A stretch of DNA of 64,000 nucleotides from NCBI GenBank assembly GCA_022701365.1, contig JAKUHH010000177.1:744001-808000 (forward strand), written 5' to 3'. The position numbers were made by a program, and so were the translations under genes. Shown here piece by piece: positions 10,420 to 19,915 of this stretch; the first letter of the stretch is position 1, and the number at the start of each line of letters is the position of its first letter. The notes under the pieces were generated by a model. That model had not been told where the DNA came from. It ran no database searches and saw nothing but the letters and a program-made list of their open reading frames with translations. The DNA is from Mycocentrospora acerina. Its lineage: Eukaryota; Ascomycota; Dothideomycetes; Pleosporales.

Positions 10420-11356
10420 TTTGAACTTTTAACTCAAGTCGTCTGAGGATGATTCAGAATGCAAGACGAGGATAAACCGTTTGCGCTAAATAAGACCAGA
10501 CGCAACTCCGATACGTCCCTGCACAAGTCCCTAACTCCCCGAGAACATTTCGTCCCTCGATGCACCATGAGCCTGCCTTCTTTTTGATCAATTCCCTAGC
10601 CCAGCCGGGTCAATTTGGAATTTAAGTTTCTGTACAGTTGTATTTTGCAATAACAGTAAGAAACAAATAATTAAGCAAGATGACAACATGAAACTTCATC
10701 GATATCGCTAGTTGTTGGTAAGGTGCTAGATGAATTAAAGTATTAACAATTTTATCAAAGGTTTATCGAAATACGATGCGATGTTCATTTTGTATCCGTA
10801 CTTATTTATTCTTATCGGATAGAAGCAAAAATGACTTTAGTCTTGAATACCTACAGCATCGATAGGTAAGGGAAGCTGTGAAATGTCTTGATCACTCAGA
10901 CTTGAAAACAAGGCAACAGCTGCCTTGCATGGCATGTTCCAAGTATGTTATCACCACATGCCGAAGTCGAAACATAGATGAGTGGCCATTTTTACAAGAA
11001 GATGTTGATTAAATCGATATGGCTCTTTCCTGGTATCTCTTTCCAACTATTGCTGCTGGGAGCTTTGTGCCGCTTGTTCACATGCAAAGCGTGACACTAC
11101 CGTTGCGGATACGAGTGACAGCGATGACGTCAATAAAAAGCATTTCAAAGCCTGAACTATCCATGCGCAATTAGACGGTAAATATGGGGCAGCACGGTAA
11201 TCAAAAACAGCCAGAGAACGAATGAGCATGCTCTGCTTAATTCCGTATTGTTACAATGCTCGGCTAAGTACTCTACTGCTGTAGGGAGATGGTGTTAGGT
11301 GGTATAATTCCATGCACGATTTTATAGCCAATCAGAATGCGTTTCGATGTTGGTCA
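10420..11356. other. Intergenic, AT-rich
   Basis: Holds the promoter of the MpaB-like gene (motif at 10532-10541), then about 800 bp of AT-rich DNA with no recognisable gene or repeat. I take it as the right boundary of the cluster. Confidence 0.6.
10532..10541 (-). promoter_or_regulatory. Cluster motif copy 6 (TAACTCCCCG on +)
   Basis: Exact copy of the two sites in the regulator/dioxygenase promoter, oriented with the MpaB-like gene. The flank CGGGGAGTTAGGGA differs from copy 4 at one base. Confidence 0.55.
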
Positions 11357-12063
11357 TCAATCGCCGCCTGGCCTTCCTTGTCTCCTCTCTTTCCTAACCA
11401 GTACAATCTCCATGGTCTTCATCTCAGAACCGATTATTCCCTTCAACCCATCATCATCTCTGTCAAAATAAAGCGCCCATTCCCGAGGACCATATTCGAC
11501 TGCCATAAATCCTTCCCATCCTTCGAAGTTGATTCTCTTGTCTACTGGGGTAACGTCCCAGGGGCCCAATATCTGGCCCTCGGACTCTTCGCGATTCCCA
11601 TATTTGACCTCATGAGTATCCCGGTCAACGTATATCCAATTCAACTGCGGAGGTTCGTCTGAGATGGTGGAAACAAGGCCCTCTCCCTTTCGACCCCAAT
11701 TATGATCCGGATGCGGGAGGAAGTAGCCCGCAAAGGGATGGTCTTCGGGGCGACCTTCTGGAAATTCTTCTGAAGACATGGCAAGATACAACTACGAGAA
11801 TGGTTATCGCGCATGCTTCGGAATGGGCTTGATCCGTTTGCCGAGATTCTGAAGGATTGTCTTACCTTGCCATCACTCAACACCACCTCGCACCCGTCGA
11901 CCTCTCTCCCCGCCTCCGAGATGGCCGAACAGTTGACAGTGAGGTTTGTTTTCACGCCGCGATGTTTCTCTTTGGCACTTTGTCTTTGGCCTTGACGAAC
12001 TGCCTCAGTTGTGCCAATTATTGCCGGACATGCCGCTATTGCTGTGAGAATACCCAGCACCAT
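11357..12063 (-). CDS. Conserved fungal protein of unknown function
   Basis: Exons 12063-11866 and 11791-11357 give 210 aa. The N terminus is short and hydrophobic (MVLGILTAIAACPAIIGTTE) and could be a membrane anchor or signal. A compact soluble domain follows, rich in Trp, Tyr and Asp (DHPFAGYFLPHPDHNW, LNWIYVDRDTHEVKYG, LGPWDVT, GWEGFMAVEYGPREWALYFD), then a basic tail. This layout is familiar from an uncharacterised family widespread in Pezizomycotina; I know no assigned function. The intron (11792-11865) is phase 0 and joins LSDGK to LYLAMSSEEF. Confidence 0.75.
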
Positions 12064-12764
12064 GATCTATCGCGAATACGGAAAGCGATTGCAAAGGAAA
12101 GTAGCAACTTGCTGCAGGTTTGTGGTTTGCGACCGACAAATTGATGCATTGCGTCAGCAAGAACAGCAGATATGTCGTAGGGGTGTGGAACCCCATGAAA
12201 CTCCCGTTACGAGAAGATTCACGATGATGTCACTCATCACGCCAAAACGGGGTCTGCTGCTTAAGGATTAACTGGAGAAATCTGGAGCGTCTTATGCGGC
12301 CTCTTCCGGTTTTCTTGAAACAAGCCGGGGAGGGAATTGCACGGCCTCTTCTGTAGAGAGGTTTTGCATGCACCTGATGGGATCGGGCAACATCTCCGGC
12401 AACAGGTGCACCCAATTTGTCTAGCGCTCAGGGTTCATTACGATCCTGTTTCTGTGTCTTACTAGGATTGACATGCTGGTCGTCCCCTGTCGCTTGCAAG
12501 ATAAACCAGAATTATACCAGTTTTCCTACATGCTGTCCTGTGTAGTCTTCAGTATGAGCTAATCCAGACTTTGGACATGGACCTCCGTCATCACGCCAGG
12601 GGTCTGCAGCCACCATATCATGTATAAAGTAGGGCTTTTTTTTGTTCAGCAATCCCAAGCTTAAATACCACATTCTCATCCATCAATTCACAACTAGTCA
12701 ACTCACAAATTAAAACATTGCAATCCCACCAATCATAAAAAGGACAGATTCTGCCATATCAAGT
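12064..12764. other. Intergenic / divergent promoter
   Basis: Separates two divergent small genes. A TATAAA at 12623-12628 lies 137 bp before the ATG at 12765. Nothing else recognised. Confidence 0.5.
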
Positions 12765-13435
12765 ATGTCTGAGGAGTAAGTTAACAGCCCGCATCACTCC
12801 ACAGCCGTTGAACGTCGCACACCTTTCCATTTCTAACAACTCCTCCCCTTCCATCAGGAACCCCACCACCGACTACCCCGCCGAGAACACCACATCCTCC
12901 AGCTCCCCATCCAGCACCAAGAAGAAGCCCAAGAAGCTCGGCGGCGAGCAAAACTCGCTCCAAAAAGCCGCACCCCAACAAATCTACTCTGACGACTCGG
13001 ACTCGAACGAAATCGAGCCCCCAATGCCCGAGCCCATCCGCATGCCCCGCCGCTCTGGCGGCCGCCGCATGGTGCCCNCCCCCCGACTCCCCCGCCGAGA
13101 ACACCACATCCTCCAGCTCCCCATCCAGCACCAAGAAGAAGCCCAAGAAGCTCGGCGGCGAGCAAAACTCGCTCCAAAAAGCCGCACCCCAACAAATCTA
13201 CTCTGACGACTCGGACTCGAACGAAATCGAGCCCCCAATGCCCGAGCCCATCCGCATGCCCCGCCGCTCTGGCGGCCGCCGCATGGTGCCCGTCCACCAG
13301 TCCCGCATTGCGGACCGGCCCGTCAAGGTGGGCGAAAAGGACAGCAGTCTGAAGATCAAGATCGAGTTGGATCTGGAAGTCGAGGTAGAAATCTACGCGC
13401 GAGTCAAGGGTGATGTGACGATTGGGCTGATGTAG
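12765..13435 (+). CDS. Small basic fungal protein, split by an assembly duplication
   Basis: Exon 1 is 12765-12775 (MSEE) and exon 2 starts at 12858. As assembled, exon 2 contains a 214-bp tandem duplication around an N at 13078 and the frame breaks. Removing one copy leaves exactly 375 nt and an intact 124-aa protein. It would read as a Ser/Lys-rich disordered part (SSTKKKPKKLGG), PMPEPIRMPRRSGGRR, and an alternating Leu/Val/acidic C terminus (LKIKIELDLEVEVEIYARV, then GDVTIGLM). The function is unknown. A second, diverged copy of the last codons follows the stop (13440-13490). Confidence 0.65.
12881..13290 (+). repeat. 214-bp tandem duplication around a single N (assembly artefact)
   Basis: The segment from 12881 recurs from 13095 with period 214 and near identity; differences are confined to bases beside the N at 13078. 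Unmerged overlapping contig ends explain it best, because deleting one copy restores the frame. Confidence 0.8.
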
Positions 13436-13439
13436 GTAG
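13385..13439 (+). other. Candidate 55-nt alternative intron
   Basis: Begins GTAGAA and ends GGTAG, with GCTGAT as a possible branch site. Its removal joins LDLEVE to the downstream copy and yields the same protein ending except Met -> Leu at the last residue. Confidence 0.4.
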
Positions 13440-13490
13440 GTCGAGATTTATGCGCGGGTCAAGGGCGATGTGACGATTGGTTTATTGTAA
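13440..13490 (+). other. Second copy of the terminal coding segment
   Basis: Encodes VEIYARVKGDVTIGLL plus stop, directly after the first stop codon. Against the first copy nearly all base changes are synonymous, which argues that this copy is or was translated. Confidence 0.55.
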
Positions 13491-14549
13491 GATGCTTCTT
13501 CATGTGAGTTGTATACCCGGTAGTGGAACAAAGCAGTGATTTATGATTGCAGTACCAGTTGAAGTGTGCGGATTGTGGAAAATATGGTGAGCATTGTTTT
13601 TTATGCCCGTCTGCCTGCCTACCAGCTGAGGTTTTTTTTACGGCGACAACATGGGGCTTGGTGCTTGGGGTTTAGGGATTGAAAGGGTTTTTTTGATGAT
13701 GATGGCGATGGGGGAACAAGAGGAATCTTAATGTGTGTGTGTCTACTTGAGAAAAAGTATTGCGAGTATTTGTATCATTGACACCCTATGTATACCACAA
13801 ACAAATATCGCATCACACCACCATTGCATCAACGAGAACTAATAACTACTTCATGAAGATACTATATGATGCTCAAAGAAGGTGGTAATTCCTCCATCTA
13901 GGTCTCTATCAAACGTTTCCAACGCAGAGCACACCCACCTACGTCATTCTCGTGACAATGTGAAGTTCAAGTGTATTGCACTCTCCCCACGTGCGCTGGA
14001 CAATAACTGCCTCCAACCCATCACCAGGTCTTCGACAAAACAAGTCAAGCATTGGAATTTCTCCATCTTTACCTGAAGATTCCACAGCAAAGATTTCAGC
14101 CACAAGCTCAAGGCAAAACTTTTTTTTTTAAAAAAAAAAAAAACAGCGCCTGCAACATCCTCCACTTTGAGCCCGAGTCAACATGAGGACATTCGTCTCC
14201 CATCCGCACCTCCCGCCGTTCAAGTCCCGCAAGAAAGAGAGAAAGAAAGAAAGAGAGAAAGAAAGAAAGAGATAAAGAAAGAAAGAGATAAAGAAAGAAA
14301 GAGAAGTAAAAAAACATAGCCCACAACACAGACAAGAATGGATGAATGGATGAACGAATGAATGAATAGGGCATTCACAACGACATTAAAAAAAAAGATT
14401 ACACATGTCTATCAGATCGTGCAACAACTGTTTTCCCTTTTGCCATTGCCCCCATCATCTAACCTCCCCCACAAAAGCAACTCCCCGCATGAAGAATCCC
14501 AGACGCGCCAAAAAAAACGCCCTCGCTATGCCTCCCTCCCCTCCACCCA
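13491..14549. other. Intergenic with purine microsatellite
   Basis: 3' flanks of two convergent genes. Holds a GAAA/GAGA microsatellite at about 14231-14305 and a poly-T/poly-A stretch at 14120-14143. No gene seen. Confidence 0.6.
14231..14305 (+). repeat. (GAAA)n/(GAGA)n microsatellite
   Basis: Imperfect tetranucleotide purine repeat in the 3' flank of the SAC3 gene. Confidence 0.85.
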
Positions 14550-17500
14550 CTAATCACTCAATTCAATAGCATCATCCTGCGTACTCCCTCCAATCTTCTC
14601 CTGCACGGCGCGGCTATTCACAGAGGCGAAGCCGAACCCGCGAGCAGGCTGGCCGCCAAACCCAAAGGCCTGGGCGGGCTGTGCGTTTTCTTCATCGTCG
14701 TCGTCGGGGTCTTCCTCGTCCCACCCGGCTTCTTCGAGGTCTTCGTCTTCGTCGGACGCGTCGTCATCTTCTTCTTCTTCTTCTTCTTCTTCTTCTTCCT
14801 CGTCGCCGGAATCCATGTCTTCGTCGAGTTCTTGGTCGAAGAAGGGGGGTTCTTCTCCTTCTCCCTCTTCTTCATGGGTGGAGAAGCCGTCGTCGTCTTC
14901 GTCCTCATCGGTCATGTCGTCAGTCTCCTGGTCGATAGGCTGGGCGTGCACACTGAGGGATGGATTGACAGTTTCTTCTTCTTCATCTTCATCAGACATG
15001 TCGACTTCTGCTTCGACCTCCATGTATGATTCCTGCAGAGATTGATGCCGAGGAGTCATTGTATTGTCTTCATCCCCGCTATACACGTCTTGCCGCCCCA
15101 CCAGTCCCGTTGGCGGAAAATAGCTCATCTGCGTAGGAATCGGACTGCTGACCCCCATATCCCGCAAGCCGTTGTTGAGCGTTGGGGTTGGAGAGCTTAG
15201 CGCTAGAGGCTCCATACTCGCAAACCTCGGGTCCACACTCACAGCCCTCGAGCTAGACGGCGAGTTTGTAGCATGTTGTTCTCGATACGCGCGGATCGCA
15301 TCGGGACCTTTGCCATATAGATGCTGGGGAACGAAGCGGCTTGTTCGCGCCCAGTAAGCAGGACGATCAGTACCTCCGACACTCTTTCCAAATGCTGATT
15401 GACGTGCTGAAAGGCCAAGATTAGGCACACTACGGCCAAAATCGTGCTGAGTTCGCGAGGACGATCTTGGAGTATTAGTGAGCAATTGTTTTGCTTGCGC
15501 GATGAGCTCGCCAGCCTTTCCATTCACAGACGAGCGACCGTTGAAAGACGAACGCCCATTGACTGACGATGCGCCGTTCGTGGCAGGGGTGTGTGCCACG
15601 GATTTTTGCATCGCCTGCTGGAGTGCGCGGAAACGCGCAAACGGATCCTCGGTGGCTGCGGCGGCGGCGACGACGACTGGTGTTGGTGCAGGTAACGGAA
15701 CCGGAGACGCCGCGGGGGGTGTTATCCGCGCACGCTTCAATTCAGGCTTAACTTCTCGCTTTTCTTCTTCGCCTGAGCCGGAATCAAAGCTACGTTTGCG
15801 ATATTTGCTTGGATCAATACCCATAGCGCGCAGCTTGAACCAGTCCGTCTCTGTTCTGTCTGTGGGGGCAGTGGACTTTTCGTACGCCTGGGAATACCCA
15901 AGTTGAGAGGGGGTACGATTGCCTATACTGACCGAAGGCGTTGGTGACTGTGCGACTGGTACCTGCCGGGGAGTGTTTTTTGAAGGGGATGCCTTTACTG
16001 AATGCCCATTTGGCACTGGAACTTGGCTAACACGTCGCTCTTCCGTACGCCTAGCACGCCTTGAATTGGATGCCGCCTCCGGCTTCTTGAAAACCTCGTC
16101 TCCGTTGGATTGATTTGTCGAATGACCGTTGGTGGTGACCGATTCATCGCGCGACAACACATCTCTCTCTCCATCTTCTTCCTCATTCGCCGCCTGCGCC
16201 CTCAACTCCTTCAACCGCCTCCTCCTGTCCCTAGCCTGTCTCGTTCGCTGTTTCTTCTGCAGTTGGGCAATCCAATGAGCCATGACAGCCCGCTTAAAGT
16301 TCAACTGCTTCCGCTGATACAACTCTTCGCCTCTTGCCGTTGCCTTCTCCCTTTGGACTTGCAACATAGCTTGGCGAGCGACGCTATCCACCGCGTTCTC
16401 AAGAAACTGGTACATTAGTCCTTCCTCTGGATCAAACAAGATGCTCGATGTTAGTGTGCTCAATGCTGTCTCCCGCTCTCGGGCTTTGGTTAGTCGTTCC
16501 TCCTCTTCCCGTGCAAGACGTTGTTGTTCCTCTCTAATCACTCGCTCTCGTTCCTCCCTGACTCTGCGTTCCGCCTCTAGCTGTTGTTGACGTCGCTCTT
16601 CTTCAAGTCGACGCTGTTCCGCCTCTTGAGCTTTCCGTGCCTGTTCTGCCTTGGCACGCTGCTGCTCTATTACTCGCTGTCGCTGAAGCTCCAACGCTTT
16701 CTGCTGCTCTTCCTCTGCTTTCTTCTTCTCAACATCGTCTTCAACTGGGGCAGGAGACGCTGGGGGTGCTAACGACGCCGCCGGTGTGAACGAAAAAGCA
16801 GGTTTCAGCACCCCAGCCGCCGGCGCAGGTGAAGCTGCTGTGTCGAATGCAAACTGAGATTTTGGAGTGTCCTGAACTGCAGAACTACTAGGAAATGTGA
16901 ACGAAGCAGTAGGCTGGGCTGTGGGCGCAGCCGCAGGCGGTTCTGGTTTCGCAGTGCTCGCGCTTTCGGTAAAAGAAGAAAATGGCGACGCAGTAGATCC
17001 ACTTGGAAACGGTTGTGCCGTCGCCGCAGGCTTCGAAGCGGCTGCAGAAGCAAACTTTGCAAAAGGGTTGTTATCCGCGGCATTGCTGGGCGCAAATTGG
17101 ATTGGTGTCTTTGCCGCATCGAATAGTCCTGGCTGGACACCGGATGCGAACGGGCTCGGAGCTGGTTGAGTTGGCTGGGGTTTCGAAGCGGCTTGCATGA
17201 ACGGATTCGCCGACGCGAAACTGGCAGCAGGAGTCGATGCCGGAGTAGTTGAAGGACTAAACGACGACGCAAAGGGGCTGAGATTCGAAGCTCCATTGGC
17301 CGGTGGGAAGAAGCCGTTCGGTTTGGCGGCTGCCGTCTCTGGAACAAACAAGGAAGTTCCATCCTCCATATCATCCTCAACGTGCATTGCGAAATCATCT
17401 TCAAATACAAGTCCACTCCTCCTCGCCTCCAGCACTGACATGCCCGAGATGACTGCCGACAGAGCTCGTCCAAAGCGCTTGGACTCGACAATGTTTGCCG

Positions 17501-19345
17501 AGAAGATTTGTGGTTTTGCGTCTGCTGGAGTTCTTAACGGCCCTTGCCCATATCCCATTGCAATGATATCCAGGTATGTGTGGCCCTCGTCGTTCCGGCT
17601 AAAGACAAAGCCAAACGATTCACACAGCTCCACAGCCTCGCGATCAGTGTCCAGCCCAAGCACATCCTTCAGCTTGCCAGTCGTCCAGTCATCCACAACG
17701 ATACCCACAGCCTTGGAGTTGCCTCGGCGATAGGCGCGCCAGATTGTGTCCAGCACAACGTGTCGCACGCGCTGAAAGGAGACCTCAGCCGCGCAGGCCA
17801 TGAGATATGAAACCCTGGAGGATTTGACAAGTTCCCAGAACTTTTTCCAATTCGCTTGGGCTTGGATGAATTTGCTCTCCGTCCTCTTGAAAAGGACAGA
17901 CTTGAGCGCCTGGCCAATCTCAATAGCGGTCTTGACTCGGTTGTTATGACGAAGATCGCTGGGCAGGCTGTGAAGCTCACTCTCGAGTTGTGTGTTGGCG
18001 AAGAGTGAGGCCAAGATTAACCTGTACGCCCAAAACTCTGCCTCGCTGTCTGAAGGTATCCCCGCACGTCTATTATCGGTGTATCGTTCCTTCAACGACA
18101 TCAACGTCTGGTTGAACTGCTCCATGTCCTGTTGATACGTGTAGCTCTCCTTTGTGCTCTGAGCCATGTGGTGCATGGATAGCAGCAAAAACCGCGCGCT
18201 CCGCTCCAAACACGTAAGGAGGATATTGATATCCGGGCGCTTCTCGATGCGCTGGGTGCGAAGATCTTTGCGCACGGCGCGTGTTCGGTCCCAAATCCAG
18301 CTGTGGAGGAAGTCAAAGTCGGAGTTGTCAAGCCGCTGCATGAGATAGTCGATAGTTTTCTGTTCACAATTAATCAAGCACTTGCGCTGCGCATCAGCTA
18401 CTCACCAGACACGTGGCTGGTGACCGGATTTCCGAAATCAGCTCGACGTCCATGCCAGCTGCTGATCGCGCATATGCCTTGACCATGCGCGACTCGTCGG
18501 GTATTCGATCTTTCCGCGGCAGGTATTCTGTCTCTGGTGTCTGCGCAAGTCAGTACTCAAATCTGATAGACTTGACGCTGTACATACGCATTCCGGCGCC
18601 TTGACATCCAACTCGACTATGCGGCGCACGCGCTCAAACTCGGGACACATGTCTGTGCAGTCGCCGTACAGCTTGACCGACTCACTCAGCTTCATCTGGC
18701 CATCTGGATTCATGCGGCCCTCCTTCTGAAATCGCTGGCGGTCGAGAGTTCGTCGTTTGCGGATCTGCGCACGTTAGCGCGTATTCGATGATTGGACTCG
18801 CTCGTTCGTTCGCTCGACAACGACTCACAAAATCCAGTCGCGCCTGATAGTCCTTCTCGGGGTGTGGTGTCGAGTTCCACGCATTGGCCTGAGCAGCCTG
18901 GCCGCCAAAGACGTTCCTAAAAGTTCAGTCAGAACAGGCCGCGAGCGGCACTCGTGGTCTACTGCCATCACCACCACCATTACCACCACCGCCAATGCAT
19001 CCCTCATCTTAATCCTCCTCTTCATCCTCATCCTCGCCACCACCTCACGCGACCACTGCGCCCCGCCCGCAACCCATGCATTCGCTTTCAATCCTGCACC
19101 AGAAAAAAAAAGGGCACTCACGTCGCATTCCCCCTCGCCGCACCATTCCCTCCCCTCACGCTTCCTCCTCCACGCGGGCCCCTCGGCACCCCCTGAGTCC
19201 CGCGTCCCCCCCGCGGCGTGTAGACCTGTTGCGCCCCACCGCCTGCAGTGCCATTCCCTCTGCCTCTCCCACGCGGCGCATTCCCGCCCCTCCCACGCCC
19301 TCGATTCGCATCGCTGCCTCTCCCGCCGCGAGGCGCTGACGACAT
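14550..19345 (-). CDS. SAC3: Nuclear mRNA export factor SAC3/GANP (TREX-2 scaffold)
   Basis: Five exons (19345-19122, 18916-18829, 18764-18588, 18540-18406, 18359-14550) give 1477 aa. Order: an RGG-rich N terminus; the SAC3/GANP domain (KLYGDCTDMCPEFERVRR, then QRLDNSDFDFLHSWIWDRTRAVRKD); a Phe-rich linker (SPFASSF, NPFAKFASA) like nucleoporin FG regions; a long charged coiled coil; a helix resembling the CID that binds Cdc31 and Sus1 (AVMAHWIAQLQKKQRTRQ); and an extremely acidic tail with a poly-Glu run. Sac3 scaffolds TREX-2 at the nuclear pore, linking transcription to mRNA export. Intron 1 (205 nt) is long for this window. Confidence 0.93.
14768..14797 (-). repeat. GAA repeat coding poly-Glu in SAC3
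   Basis: Pure (TTC)n on the + strand encodes a Glu run in the acidic C-terminal region; probably length-variable. Confidence 0.85.
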
Positions 19346-19915
19346 TGTCGCGGGGCTAGCGTGGGCGCGACGTGGTCATGCGCGGAGGTCGGTCGGCCGG
19401 TGGATAGATCACGTCGTGGTGTTCTTTTCGCGTTGTTTGTGGTATTTCGCGTTTGTTCAGCAGATGGCGTGCGGTGCTGTGGCTGTGTTTGGTTGCCTGT
19501 GCCAAGGGATTGCGTGGTGGTGGTGCGTGGAGATGCAGCCCGACGGGTGACGGCGCGACATGGAGAGAGTTGTCGAGTTGCGGTCGCGAAACGAGAGCTT
19601 CTGTGACGCGGAGGCGCTAAGCCGAAGAGGGGTTGGCGGGTGCGGTGCTGTTTGGCCGACTCGCCGACGCCAATGTCGTCACACCGTTGGTTGTTGATGC
19701 TGCTTTTACTATTGTTGTATTGTGCGAAGAAACTGCAAAGCATGGGAAAGGCCATAGAAATCACCTTGCAATAAGATCAATCAATTTCGAGAAGTGTAAA
19801 CACAATTATCATTCTCTGACATATATATACATGCATGGCAGGAAAACATAAAACTCTCTTTGTGTGAATTTATATAGATCTAATTGTCTACTTTATTGCC
19901 TTTTATACCTTTTTT
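19346..19915. other. Intergenic upstream of SAC3
   Basis: 570 bp between the SAC3 start and the stop of the next minus-strand gene. GC-rich near SAC3, AT-rich farther on. No gene seen. Confidence 0.55.

Noticed and set aside
14470..14495. Near match to the cluster motif (CAACTCCCCG)
   Set aside because: In a CT-rich 3' flank of SAC3, one base off the exact site, and not near a start codon.
16805..17491. 228-codon Arg/Leu-rich minus frame inside SAC3
   Set aside because: Out-of-frame shadow of the GC-rich SAC3 linker.
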